Part shown: positions 38,948 to 47,839 of the stretch, one piece after another
How positions within the stretch are numbered: position 1 is the stretch's first letter
How the letters are laid out: the number at the start of each line of letters is the position of its first letter
DNA from: Pseudopedobacter saltans DSM 12145
Lineage (GTDB): Bacteria; Bacteroidota; Bacteroidia; Sphingobacteriales; Sphingobacteriaceae
Assembly: GCF_000190735.1 (NCBI RefSeq)
Contig: NC_015177.1
Span: forward strand, 248,001-312,000
DNA length: 64,000 nt
Direction of reading: 5' to 3'
The notes under the pieces: model-generated
Seen by the model: only the letters and a program-made list of their open reading frames with translations
Told to the model about the DNA's origin: nothing
Databases searched by the model: none
Made by a program: the position numbers and the translations under genes

Positions 38948-40120
38948 ATGAAAGAAGAGTCAAAGCTTATCAGAACCCAAGCTAAAAGGTCTGAAAACAG
39001 AGAGCACTCAGTGCCTCTTTATCTTACTTCAAGTTTTATTTTCGACGATGCTGAGCAAGGTAGAGCAATTTTTGCAGATGAAATAGAGGGAAACGTATAT
39101 TCAAGATATTCCAACCCAAACACATCAGAGTTTATTGATAAGGTGTGCGCATTGGAAGAGGGAGAAGCCGGATTGGCATTTTCGTCGGGAATGGCAGCAG
39201 TTTTTGCTTCGTTTGCAGCTTTATTGAAGAGTGGTGATCATGTTGTTTCATTTCGTTCGGTATTTGGTTCAACTCATCAATTACTCACTACTTTATTTCC
39301 AAGATGGGGAATAACCTCAACTTATGTGGATGCATCTAATCCGGAAGGAGTATATGACGCTATTCAAGAAAATACAAAGATGATCTTTTTAGAGACGCCG
39401 TCTAATCCAGGTTTGGAACTGGTTGATTTGGAGTGGCTTTGTAAAATCAAGGAGAAGCATCCGAATATTATTATCAATGTAGATAATTGCTTTGCTACGC
39501 CATATTTGCAAAAGCCTTTGAAATATGGAGTTGATATTGTTAGCCATTCCGCTACAAAATATATGGATGGTCAGGGAAGAGTGTTAGGAGGTGTGGTCGT
39601 TGGACGGAAAGATCTTATCAAGGAAATGATGTTCTTTATAAGACATACGGGCCCGGCAATGTCGGCTTTTAATGCATGGTTGTTATCTAAAAGTTTGGAA
39701 ACTTTGCCATTGAGAATGGACAGACATTGTAGTAACGCATTGGCTGTTGCCGAGTTTTTAGAGACGATGAGTGAGGATATTGAAGTTGTAATGTATCCGC
39801 ATTTACCTTCGCATCCGCAGTATGAACTTGCAAAAAAACAAATGAAGCAAGGTGGCGGCATCGTTACTTTTGTTGTTAAAGGTGGGGCAAAAAGAGCATC
39901 GGAATTTTTAGATTCTTTGAATATGATTTTATTTTCATCAAATCTTGGTGATTCGAGATCTATAGCAACTCACCCTGCAACAACAACACACTCGAAGTTG
40001 AGTGAGCAGGAAAGACAAAATATTGGTATCTTTCAAGGAACAATACGATTGTCTGTTGGGTTAGAAAATATTGATGATTTAAAACACGATTTAGAACAAG
40101 CATTAAAGAAATCCAGATAA
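38948..40120 (+). CDS. metZ: O-succinylhomoserine sulfhydrylase
   Basis: This 390-residue PLP enzyme of the Cys/Met metabolism family probably makes homocysteine directly from O-succinylhomoserine and sulfide. The PLP lysine is in SHSATKYMDGQGR, with YSRYSNPNT and the SSGMAAVFA motif before it. The open frame extends back into uvrA in another frame, but the ATG at 38948 gives the family N-terminus. It heads a block of sulfur genes and lies 46 bases after uvrA. The MetZ assignment over other members is by similarity of pattern. Confidence 0.88.
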   Translation: MKEESKLIRTQAKRSENREHSVPLYLTSSFIFDDAEQGRAIFADEIEGNVYSRYSNPNTSEFIDKVCALEEGEAGLAFSSGMAAVFASFAALLKSGDHVVSFRSVFGSTHQLLTTLFPRWGITSTYVDASNPEGVYDAIQENTKMIFLETPSNPGLELVDLEWLCKIKEKHPNIIINVDNCFATPYLQKPLKYGVDIVSHSATKYMDGQGRVLGGVVVGRKDLIKEMMFFIRHTGPAMSAFNAWLLSKSLETLPLRMDRHCSNALAVAEFLETMSEDIEVVMYPHLPSHPQYELAKKQMKQGGGIVTFVVKGGAKRASEFLDSLNMILFSSNLGDSRSIATHPATTTHSKLSEQERQNIGIFQGTIRLSVGLENIDDLKHDLEQALKKSR

Positions 40121-40121
40121 T

Positions 40122-40538
40122 ATGAAAGTTGAACTCCAACGTAAAAATCAAGCGGTTCATTTCGAAGCTAAAGGCACTGCTACAGACGTAACAGTTAAAA
40201 TAGACGGTTCTCCTGAAATTGGAGGCGAAGGATTAGGTGTAAGACCAATGGAGTTGGTACTTATGGCACTCGGATCTTGTAGCTCATTAGACTTGTTAGC
40301 TATTTTAAAAAAACAAAGACAACAGGTTGATGATTTGCAGATGGAAGTTTCTGCTACAAGAGCTGACGCCATACCGGCAGTATTTAAAACCATCCACATC
40401 ACTTTTAAGTTTAAAGGTGATTTAGATCAAAAAAAAGTAGAAAAAGCTGCTGAATTAGCAGTAAAAAAATATTGTTCTGTCCATGATATGTTAGCCGCAG
40501 GTGGTGTGGAAATAACATATTCGGTGGAAATTGAATAA
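40122..40538 (+). CDS. OsmC family protein
   Basis: A 138-residue OsmC/YhfA-like protein. The first conserved cysteine lies in ALGSCSSLDLL and the second in KKYCSVHDML, matching the redox pair of organic-hydroperoxide reductases and related proteins. It starts one base after metZ, so the two are translationally linked. The position among sulfur-assimilation genes suggests thiol or sulfide-related protection, which is inference. Confidence 0.88.
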   Translation: MKVELQRKNQAVHFEAKGTATDVTVKIDGSPEIGGEGLGVRPMELVLMALGSCSSLDLLAILKKQRQQVDDLQMEVSATRADAIPAVFKTIHITFKFKGDLDQKKVEKAAELAVKKYCSVHDMLAAGGVEITYSVEIE

Positions 40539-40562
40539 TTAAGGATATTTGGGAGTAACCAT

Positions 40563-40997
40563 ATGTTATCTAAAAAAACTAAGTACGGAATAAGGGCTTT
40601 AATAGCGCTGGGAGAACATTATGATAAAGAACCAGTGAATATTTCCTTTATAGCAGAAACGGAGAAAATACCTAAGAAATTCTTAGAACAAATTTTGTTG
40701 GAGCTAAGGAATGCCGGCTTTCTGTATAGTAAGAAAGGAGCGGGAGGTGGTTATTCTTTGTTAAAAAATCCTAAGGATATCAATTTAGTACAGGTAATGA
40801 GAATTACCGGTGGACCCATAGCGCAGCTTCCCTGTGTTAGTTTGAATTTCTATCAGCGTTGTGAAGAATGCAAAGACGAAGAAAATTGCGGTATCAGAGA
40901 TACTTTTAGAGATGTTCGCGATGCTACTCTGAAGATTTTGTCCGAAACTACTATTGCAGATTTAATTGCGAAAGAAAAGGGACTGCCAAGGGACTAA
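40563..40997 (+). CDS. Rrf2 family transcriptional regulator
   Basis: A 144-residue Rrf2 regulator with an N-terminal winged helix (MLSKKTKYGIRALIALGEHY; KFLEQILLELRNAGFLYSKKG; GGYSL). Four cysteines follow (PCVSLNFYQRCEECK then ENCGIRDTF), a pattern that could bind an iron-sulfur cluster or sense thiols. It sits between metZ-osmC and the sulfite reductase operon, whose promoter carries an imperfect inverted repeat, so local control of sulfur assimilation (as with CymR) is likely. Confidence 0.9.
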   Translation: MLSKKTKYGIRALIALGEHYDKEPVNISFIAETEKIPKKFLEQILLELRNAGFLYSKKGAGGGYSLLKNPKDINLVQVMRITGGPIAQLPCVSLNFYQRCEECKDEENCGIRDTFRDVRDATLKILSETTIADLIAKEKGLPRD

Positions 40998-41017
40998 AAA
41001 AAATGCAAATAAAGTCT

Positions 41018-41058
41018 ACTAAATCCGTATACATTATATATATTTGTAGGATAATAGT
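41018..41058 (+). promoter_or_regulatory. promoter with flanking inverted repeat before sulfite reductase
   Basis: A perfect -7 box, TATATTTG, lies at 41039-41046 without a -33 element at the usual distance. It is flanked by ACTAAATCC (41018-41026) and the near-complement GGATAATAGT (41049-41058). The repeat could be the operator of the adjacent Rrf2 regulator. Confidence 0.45.
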
Positions 41059-41096
41059 TTAGGCTATTTGTTAAGTGGTGTAGAATGTAGAATTTG

Positions 41097-41127
41097 AGTT
41101 CTTTAGTATCAATAAAAAGAACTTTTT
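41097..41127 (+). promoter_or_regulatory. hairpin with T-run just before the sulfite reductase ATG
   Basis: The arms AGTTCTTT (41097-41104) and AAAGAACT (41116-41123) are followed by TTTT; the ATG is at 41138. This looks like an attenuator or a translation-blocking hairpin within the leader. Confidence 0.4.
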
Positions 41128-41137
41128 AAATAAAATT

Positions 41138-43237
41138 ATGCAAAGTTTTAGAAGTGAATTGGAAAATCCTTTGGTGGCAAAGGAAATCATAGACTTAGAG
41201 AAAAAGATCAGAGCCTTTCGCGAAGGCAAAATACACGATGAAAAGTTTAGAAGTTTACGATTGGCGAGAGGGATTTACGGTCAACGTCAGCCGGGGGTAC
41301 AAATGGTACGTATCAAGATACCGTTTGGTAAAATCACTTTTAAGCAAATACTTAAAATAGCAGACGTTTCTGATGAGTATGCATCAAAAAATCTGCATTT
41401 TACAACACGTCAGGATATTCAAATTCACTATGTTAGTTTAGATAGAACACCTGAGTTATGGGCTAAGCTGGCTGAAGACGATATCACCATTCGCGAAGCT
41501 TGTAGTAATACTGTTAGAAACGTCACGGCGTCATGTACAGCGGGTATAGATCCGGCAGAGCCTTTTGATGTTTCTGCTTATGCACATGGTTTCTTTAAAT
41601 ATTTCTTAGGGAATCCAGTAAGTATGGAGTTGGGAAGAAAATTTAAGTTTGGTTTTTCTTCAAGTGAAGAAGATACGGCTTTCTCTTTTATCCATGATAT
41701 TGGTTTTATACCAAAAGTGAAGTATGAGAATGGTGAAGAAATAAGAGGTTTCAAGGTCCTTTTAGGCGGAAGTTTAGGTGCTCAGCCATATATCGGTCAG
41801 TTAGTAACAGATTTTATGCATGAGGATTTAATTATTCCTTTCTCTGAAGCTGTTTTACGTGTATTTGACAGATACGGTGAACGTACTAATAGAAATAAAG
41901 CCAGATTAAAATTCTTGCTTAATAAAGTGGGATTTGAAGAGTTTTTGAAAATGGTAGAAGAAGAACGTGTATCTACCAAAGTAAAAACTTATAAAATTGA
42001 TACAAGTGTTATTGATACTCCGAATATTCCGGAGCCAGTGGAGATAACAGTAGAAATACCGGCTTACAAGCAATTAGCGTATGAAATGTGGTCGGCAACC
42101 AATGTTTTTCAACAAAAGCAGGAAGGTTTTTATGGTGTATTTGTAAAGGTTAAAACCGGAGATATGTCTACTGAAAAGGTTCGCAAATTTGTTGAAGCTG
42201 TGAGACCTTTAATTGCTGACGAAATGAGGGTTACAATTAATCAGGGCTTATTGCTTAAATATGTTAGGAAAGAGGCGTTACCTGCATTGTACCTGATTTT
42301 GGATGAATTAGGTTTATCTGAGCCAGGGCATAACAGTGTTGCCGATGTAACAACTTGTCCGGGAACAGATACCTGTAATTTGGGTATTTCAAACTCTATG
42401 GAGTTATCAAGAGTATTGGAAGCTTTGGTACACGAGGAGTATGAGGATTTTGTTTACAACAAAGAAATCAAAATAAAGATTAGTGGTTGTATGAACAGCT
42501 GTGGCCAGCATGGTATAGCTCATATTGGTTTCCATGGAAGTTCCATGAAAGTGAATGGGAAAATTATGCCAACTGTACAGGTACTATTGGGTGGTGGTGC
42601 TGTTGGAAATGGCGAAGGCAGAGCGGCGGATAAAATAATTAAAGTTCCATCTAAAAGAGCGCCACAGGTTTTAAGAACTATCCTTGACGATTATAGGATT
42701 AAAGGTGAATCTTTTGGAAGTTTCTTGAATTACTATGACGGGCTTGGAAAGGATTATTTCTACCAGCTATTAAAGCCAATTGCAGATCAGGAAACAGTAA
42801 CCGACGAAGATTTTATAGACTGGGGACAAAACGAAGATTTTGTAAGAGCTATCGGTGTAGGAGAATGTGCGGGTGTAGTTATTGATTTGGTGGCCACATT
42901 AATCTTCGAAACAGAGGAGAAATATGGTTGGGCATTAGAGGCATATGATCAGCAATTATGGTCGGACGCTATTTATCATGCTTATAATACTTTGGTAAGT
43001 GGAGCTAAAGCCGTTCTATTAGATAAAGGTATAAGCCAAAGTACGCAAATAGGTATAATCAAAGCTTTTGATGAACATTCTGCTGCTGAATTTGATGTTG
43101 ACGGATTTGAAAATCTGGTTTTACAGATTAATAAATATGAACCTTCGCAAGAATTTGCAGAAGCTTATTTAGCACAGGCAAGAGATTTCCTTGAAAAAGT
43201 GAAATCCTTTAGAGGAAGAACAGAACAAGTAGGTTAA
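41138..43237 (+). CDS. sulfite reductase (siroheme, ferredoxin type) with C-terminal HEPN-like domain
   Basis: A 699-residue protein of the nitrite/sulfite reductase family. It has two half-domains with the siroheme-binding HFTTRQDIQIH segment and NTVRNVTASCTAG. The four [4Fe-4S]-siroheme cysteines are C407 and C413 (TCPGTDTCN), C451 and C455 (GCMNSCGQH), the C-x5-C plus C-x3-C pattern. From about residue 570 a helical domain follows (WSDAIYHAYNTLVSGAKAVLL; SAAEF) that resembles HEPN domains, without the Rx4-6H RNase motif. Context of APS reductase and CysDN points to sulfite as substrate. No flavoprotein subunit is nearby, so the donor is probably ferredoxin. Confidence 0.9.
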   Translation: MQSFRSELENPLVAKEIIDLEKKIRAFREGKIHDEKFRSLRLARGIYGQRQPGVQMVRIKIPFGKITFKQILKIADVSDEYASKNLHFTTRQDIQIHYVSLDRTPELWAKLAEDDITIREACSNTVRNVTASCTAGIDPAEPFDVSAYAHGFFKYFLGNPVSMELGRKFKFGFSSSEEDTAFSFIHDIGFIPKVKYENGEEIRGFKVLLGGSLGAQPYIGQLVTDFMHEDLIIPFSEAVLRVFDRYGERTNRNKARLKFLLNKVGFEEFLKMVEEERVSTKVKTYKIDTSVIDTPNIPEPVEITVEIPAYKQLAYEMWSATNVFQQKQEGFYGVFVKVKTGDMSTEKVRKFVEAVRPLIADEMRVTINQGLLLKYVRKEALPALYLILDELGLSEPGHNSVADVTTCPGTDTCNLGISNSMELSRVLEALVHEEYEDFVYNKEIKIKISGCMNSCGQHGIAHIGFHGSSMKVNGKIMPTVQVLLGGGAVGNGEGRAADKIIKVPSKRAPQVLRTILDDYRIKGESFGSFLNYYDGLGKDYFYQLLKPIADQETVTDEDFIDWGQNEDFVRAIGVGECAGVVIDLVATLIFETEEKYGWALEAYDQQLWSDAIYHAYNTLVSGAKAVLLDKGISQSTQIGIIKAFDEHSAAEFDVDGFENLVLQINKYEPSQEFAEAYLAQARDFLEKVKSFRGRTEQVG

Positions 43238-43267
43238 TAGTGTTCATGTAAAAAAGCTAATGAATTT

Positions 43268-44791
43268 ATGCTAGCTGGAACAGAGGATTTGGAAATATTG
43301 GAAAAACAGGGTAACCAGCTTTTTCCAATATTTCTTAAGTTAGAGAATTTTAATACTTTATTAGTCGGGGCAGGAAATGTGGGCTTGGAAAAGCTGGAAG
43401 CTATGTTGGCTAATAGTCCCCATGCTGCCATAACAATAGTTGCTGATAGGGTTTTAGAAAGCGTAAATTCATTAGCCGATAATTTTCCTCAATTGCAAAT
43501 TCACCAACGTGTTTTCCAATCTTCTGATTTGGACAATAAAGAATTGGTGGTGTTGGCAACGGATAACCACGAATTACATAAAGAGATTCATAAGCTTTGT
43601 AAAGAAAAAGGAATACTGCTTAACGTAGCAGATACTCCGGAGCTTTGCGATTTTTACTTAGGTTCGATAGTAAAAAAAGGTAATCTGAAAATAGCTATTT
43701 CTACGAATGGAAAATCCCCGACTATTGCAAAACGTATAAAAGAGGTTTTAAACGATAATATCCCCAGTGAAATTGATGAGTCTTTGGAGAATATTAATAA
43801 ACTTAGAAATACGCTTTCGGGAGATTTTACAGAAAAGGTAAAAAAGCTGAATGAAATTACAGCAGGTTTAGTAACTAAAGATGAGACTAAAGGGTATATA
43901 ACGCCTAAAAAGCTAAGCTTTATTATTTGGTCTATTGTAGTTGTATTCTGCGCGATTTTGTTTGTCACTCTTTACGAAAGAGACCCCGAGTTTAATACAT
44001 TTATTAATAATGTAAATCCGGAGTTTTATAAGTTTTTAGCGGCGGGTTTTGTGTTTGCGATGATAGACGGAGCCATAGGTATGTCATACGGTGTAACTAC
44101 AACGACATTTTCACTATCCATGGGGATTCCTCCTGCGTCTGCAAGTACCGGAGTTCACATTTCTGAAATTTTAAGCAATGGGATAGCGGGATGGATGCAT
44201 TATAAAATGGGTAATGTAAACAAAAAGTTGTTTAAACTTTTGGTTGTTGCAGGAATAATTGGTGCCGTTACGGGCGCTTACCTTTTATCATCTTTAGAAC
44301 ATTATAGCCATTATACAAAGCCGATAATTTCTGTCTACACTTTTTCTTTGGGAGTATTGATATTAAGAAAAGCATTTTTAGCTCAGCAAAGAGCAAAGAA
44401 AAAAATTAAAACAAAGAAAATTACGAAGATAAAGCCGTTGGGTTTTTTCGGAGGATTTATAGATGCAGTAGGAGGCGGAGGTTGGGGGACCATTGTACTT
44501 TCTTCATTAATAGCTGGAGGAAGACATGCAAGATTCTCATTGGGATCGGTAAAATTGAGTAGATTTTTTATTGCACTAATGAGCTCACTAACATTTATTA
44601 CTATGTTAGATAATCTTCATTGGTATGTGGTATCCGGACTGGTTTTAGGAAGCGCAATTGCATCACCAATAGCTGCGAAAGTTTCGAATAAAATATCTGC
44701 CAAATCTATTATGGTTGCGGTAGGTGTTATTGTAATACTGGCAAGTTCCAAAAATATTATAGGTTTTATTCTAAGCTTTTTTAGGTCGTAA
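43268..44791 (+). CDS. precorrin-2 dehydrogenase fused to a TSUP (TauE/SafE) transporter
   Basis: A 507-residue two-part protein. Residues 1-200 match the CysG/Met8 N-terminal module that oxidises precorrin-2 and inserts iron to give siroheme: NAD site LLVGAGNVGL (34-39), the catalytic-type Asp in LATDN (D99), NVADTPELCDF and ISTNGKSPTIAKRIKE. From about residue 215 eight or so membrane helices follow, with AMIDGAIGMSYGVTTTTF and FIDAVGGGGWGTIV repeats typical of sulfite exporter TauE/SafE proteins. It follows the siroheme-using reductase by 30 bases. Transport of sulfate, sulfite or another sulfur compound is inferred. Confidence 0.92.
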   Translation: MLAGTEDLEILEKQGNQLFPIFLKLENFNTLLVGAGNVGLEKLEAMLANSPHAAITIVADRVLESVNSLADNFPQLQIHQRVFQSSDLDNKELVVLATDNHELHKEIHKLCKEKGILLNVADTPELCDFYLGSIVKKGNLKIAISTNGKSPTIAKRIKEVLNDNIPSEIDESLENINKLRNTLSGDFTEKVKKLNEITAGLVTKDETKGYITPKKLSFIIWSIVVVFCAILFVTLYERDPEFNTFINNVNPEFYKFLAAGFVFAMIDGAIGMSYGVTTTTFSLSMGIPPASASTGVHISEILSNGIAGWMHYKMGNVNKKLFKLLVVAGIIGAVTGAYLLSSLEHYSHYTKPIISVYTFSLGVLILRKAFLAQQRAKKKIKTKKITKIKPLGFFGGFIDAVGGGGWGTIVLSSLIAGGRHARFSLGSVKLSRFFIALMSSLTFITMLDNLHWYVVSGLVLGSAIASPIAAKVSNKISAKSIMVAVGVIVILASSKNIIGFILSFFRS

Positions 44792-44808
44792 ATACGAGAA
44801 GATAATCG

Positions 44809-44816
44809 TAATTTTG
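44809..44816 (+). promoter_or_regulatory. -7 promoter box of cysH
   Basis: TAATTTTG matches TAnnTTTG, 14 bases before the cysH ATG. cysH may thus be expressed independently of the upstream genes. Confidence 0.5.
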
Positions 44817-44830
44817 CACATTTAAAAATC

Positions 44831-45526
44831 ATGGACAGAGCAAACGAGGTAAAAGAATTAATAAAAGGACTTACTGAAGAGTCTTTGGCTGTTTTAGCCG
44901 AACATTTTGCCGGAGATATAGTATTTTCTACAAGTTTTGGTTGGGAAGATCAGGTTATTTCGCATATGATTTTCAGCAAAAATTTGCCAATTGATGTATT
45001 CACTTTAGATACTGGCAGGTTCTTTACTGAAACTTATTATGTATGGAACAGAACATTAGAAACTTATCAAAAACCTATTCATACTTTTTACCCGGATGCG
45101 AAACTATTACAGGAATTTGTAACGGAAAAAGGGCCTAACAGTTTTTACGAAAGTGTAGAAAACAGGAAAACTTGTTGTGGAATTAGAAAAGTAGAGCCTT
45201 TAAACCGCGCTTTAAAAGATAAAAAGATTTGGATTACTGGCATAAGAGCGGAGCAATCTTTAAATCGCACAGATATGGATTGGGTAGAATGGGACGAAGC
45301 TCATCAGTTGGTAAAAGTACACCCCATATTCTTCTGGACATTGGATGAAGTGAAAGCTTATGTTTCAGAACATCATATTCCGTATAATCCATTGCATGAT
45401 AAAGGTTTCCCAAGCATAGGTTGTTCACCTTGTACCCGAGCGGTAGCGCCAGGCGAAGATTTTAGAGCCGGGAGATGGTGGTGGGAAGACCAAAGTAAGA
45501 AAGAGTGTGGCTTGCATAGTAAATAG
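44831..45526 (+). CDS. cysH: adenylyl-sulfate (APS) reductase, iron-sulfur type
   Basis: A 231-residue PAPS/APS reductase family enzyme that reduces activated sulfate to sulfite. It carries C115-C116 (TCCGIRK) and C198/C201 (GCSPCTRAV), the CC...CxxC set that binds [4Fe-4S] in bacterial and plant-type APS reductases and is missing from enterobacterial PAPS reductase. FSTSFGWEDQVI and TGIRAEQS line the substrate site. With no APS kinase in the cluster, APS is the likely substrate. Final residues KKECGLH hold the active-site cysteine. Confidence 0.94.
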   Translation: MDRANEVKELIKGLTEESLAVLAEHFAGDIVFSTSFGWEDQVISHMIFSKNLPIDVFTLDTGRFFTETYYVWNRTLETYQKPIHTFYPDAKLLQEFVTEKGPNSFYESVENRKTCCGIRKVEPLNRALKDKKIWITGIRAEQSLNRTDMDWVEWDEAHQLVKVHPIFFWTLDEVKAYVSEHHIPYNPLHDKGFPSIGCSPCTRAVAPGEDFRAGRWWWEDQSKKECGLHSK

Positions 45527-45645
45527 TATCAAGTAGTAAGTATCAGGTACTAGAATCTAATATAAGATGAAGTGTACTTGTTAGGTAGTAGAATATAAAG
45601 AATAAAAGCTTTAAGCCTTTTGCTTTTAGCTTTAAGCTTAAAAAT
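45527..45645. repeat. AT-rich dispersed-type repeat between cysH and cysD
   Basis: GTATCAAGTA and GTATCAGGTA occur in tandem (45528-45554), and AAAGCTTTAAGC... / TTTAGCTTTAAGCTT words repeat near 45605-45640. Such low-complexity intergenic strings recur in Bacteroidetes; no promoter was identified. Confidence 0.4.
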
Positions 45646-46536
45646 ATGGATTATTTAGATCAGTTAGAGGCAGAAGCGATTGCCATTTTAAGAGAAGTAG
45701 CGGGGCAGTTCGAGAAACCTGCACTTTTGTTCTCGGGAGGTAAGGATTCAATTACTTTGGTGAAATTGGCAGAAAAAGCTTTCCGTCCGGGTAAGTTCCC
45801 TTTTCCTTTAGTACATATCGATACAGGACATAACTTTCCTGAAACAATTGAGTTTAGAGATAAACTTATAGCGGATTTGGGAGAGAAATTAGTTGTCGGT
45901 TATGTTCAGGATTCGATCGATCAGGGAAAGGTAATCGAGCAAACAGGGAAAAATGCCAGCAGGAATCAATTGCAAACAGTTACATTATTAGATACTATTG
46001 CTGCGGGCGGATATGATGCTTGTATAGGTGGGGCGAGACGCGATGAGGAAAAAGCAAGAGCTAAAGAACGCATTTTTTCTGTAAGAGATGAATTTGGACA
46101 ATGGGATTCAAAACGCCAGCGTCCGGAACTTTGGAATACTTACAATGGAAAAATCCATAAAGGAGAAAATGTACGTGTTTTCCCTATTAGTAACTGGACA
46201 GAACTAGATGTATGGAATTATATTAAAAGAGAAAATATAGCGTTACCATCAGTTTATTTTTCTCATGAAAGAGACTGTATCTTGAGAAATGGACAATGGA
46301 TGGCTGCATCTGAATATATGAATATGGATGATGAAGATATTGTTGTAAGAAAGCAAGTTCGTTTCAGAACTGTGGGAGATATGACATGTACAGCAGCCGT
46401 AGAATCTGAAAAAACAGATATTGACGATATTATCCAGGAAATAGCTCAGTCTAAAATCTCTGAGAGGGGAGCGAGAATGGATGATAAGGTTTCTGAAGCA
46501 GCAATGGAAGAACGTAAAAAAGGAGGATATTTCTAA
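45646..46536 (+). CDS. cysD: sulfate adenylyltransferase subunit 2
   Basis: This 296-residue ATP sulfurylase small subunit forms APS from sulfate and ATP together with the GTPase CysN. The PP-loop motif LLFSGGKDSITLVKLAEKAF is in the first 50 residues, and GGARRDEEKARAKERIFS and FPISNWTELDVWNYI are typical of CysD. Its stop overlaps the cysN start by one base (TAATG), so expression is coupled. Confidence 0.97.
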   Translation: MDYLDQLEAEAIAILREVAGQFEKPALLFSGGKDSITLVKLAEKAFRPGKFPFPLVHIDTGHNFPETIEFRDKLIADLGEKLVVGYVQDSIDQGKVIEQTGKNASRNQLQTVTLLDTIAAGGYDACIGGARRDEEKARAKERIFSVRDEFGQWDSKRQRPELWNTYNGKIHKGENVRVFPISNWTELDVWNYIKRENIALPSVYFSHERDCILRNGQWMAASEYMNMDDEDIVVRKQVRFRTVGDMTCTAAVESEKTDIDDIIQEIAQSKISERGARMDDKVSEAAMEERKKGGYF

Positions 46537-47783
46537 TGGATATTTTAAAGTTTATTACAGCAGGTAGTGTAGATGATGGTAAAAGTACACTTATCGGTAG
46601 ATTATTGTACGATACTGGATCTGTATTACAAGATCAATTAGAAGCTATCCAGCGTTCGAGCAGAAAGAATGATGACGGTACTGTTGATTTAGCTATTTTA
46701 ACTGATGGTTTGAAAGCGGAACGTGAGCAGGGAATTACCATTGACGTAGCTTATAAATACTTTCAGACGGACAAAAGAAAGTTCATTATAGCTGATACAC
46801 CTGGGCATATTCAATATACAAGGAATATGGTTACAGGCGCATCTAATGCCGATTTGGCTATTATTTTGGTTGATGCCAGAAAAGGTGTAATCGAACAAAC
46901 TATTCGCCATACTTACTTAGTTTCCTTATTAGGGTTAGAGCATGTTGTTCTTTGTGTGAATAAGATGGATATGGTAGACTATAGCGAAGAGGTTTTTAAT
47001 AATATTAAAGCGGCTTACGAAGAACTTATCGCAAAAGTAAATGTAAAACATGTACACTATTTACCAGTTTCGGCATTAAGGGGCGATAATATTGTTAGCA
47101 AATCTGTTTATACTCAATGGTATGATGGATTGCCTTTATTAGATTACCTTGAAACAGTACCTGTAAGGGAGGAAGATAAAAATTTACCAGCCAGATTTCC
47201 GGTTCAATGGATTATCAGACCTCAAACAGCGGAATTGCCGGATTACAGAGGTTATGCCGGTAGAGTGGCCAGCGGAGCTTTCAAGGTAGGAGATAGCGTA
47301 AAAGTTCTTCCAAACGGAATGCGTTCTAAAATTGAAAGAATAGAAACTTACGATGGAGATTTAGATGTAGCTGAAGAAGGTAAATCTGTAACAATTCATT
47401 TAGCTGATGATATAGACATTTCCCGTGGAGATATTATTTCTGAAGTGGAAAGATTGCCGATGCTAAGCAATCAGATAGAAGCGGATATCTGTTGGATGGA
47501 TACCAGAGAGTTAGATACTTCTGCGACTTATTTTATTCAGCATAATAGTAAAGTTACAAGATGCAAAATTCAGGAAATTCTATATAAGGTAAATATTAAT
47601 ACCCTGGAAAAGGTAAATGCAGATTTCTTTGGATTGAATGATATAGGCAGGGTTGAAATTAAAACAGCGGATGAATTGGCATTTGATGCTTTTGAAAAAA
47701 ATAAAAGGAATGGCGGCGCTATTATTATCGATAGCAGGACAAATGTAACAGTAGGTGCTTTAATGTTGAGAGCAGCACTGTAA
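46536..47783 (+). CDS. cysN: sulfate adenylyltransferase subunit 1 (GTPase)
   Basis: A 415-residue translation-factor-type GTPase that powers APS formation by CysD. G motifs: GSVDDGKSTLIGRLLYD (G1), GITIDVAY (G2), DTPGHIQYT (G3), NKMDMVD (G4). It ends after the beta-barrel domains without a fused APS kinase (CysC), consistent with the APS-reducing route implied by the adjacent cysH. Confidence 0.97.
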   Translation: MDILKFITAGSVDDGKSTLIGRLLYDTGSVLQDQLEAIQRSSRKNDDGTVDLAILTDGLKAEREQGITIDVAYKYFQTDKRKFIIADTPGHIQYTRNMVTGASNADLAIILVDARKGVIEQTIRHTYLVSLLGLEHVVLCVNKMDMVDYSEEVFNNIKAAYEELIAKVNVKHVHYLPVSALRGDNIVSKSVYTQWYDGLPLLDYLETVPVREEDKNLPARFPVQWIIRPQTAELPDYRGYAGRVASGAFKVGDSVKVLPNGMRSKIERIETYDGDLDVAEEGKSVTIHLADDIDISRGDIISEVERLPMLSNQIEADICWMDTRELDTSATYFIQHNSKVTRCKIQEILYKVNINTLEKVNADFFGLNDIGRVEIKTADELAFDAFEKNKRNGGAIIIDSRTNVTVGALMLRAAL

Positions 47784-47809
47784 TAGTATTTCTTTACAAA
47801 TACAATGGA

Positions 47810-47839
47810 GGGCTTAAGATTATTCTTAAGCCCTTTTAT
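47810..47839. terminator. terminator between cysN and the DMT transporter
   Basis: The arms GGGCTTAAGA (47810-47819) and TCTTAAGCCC (47824-47833) have a 4-base loop and are followed by TTTTAT. It overlaps the end of the convergent gene at 47836 and may act both ways. Confidence 0.88.
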
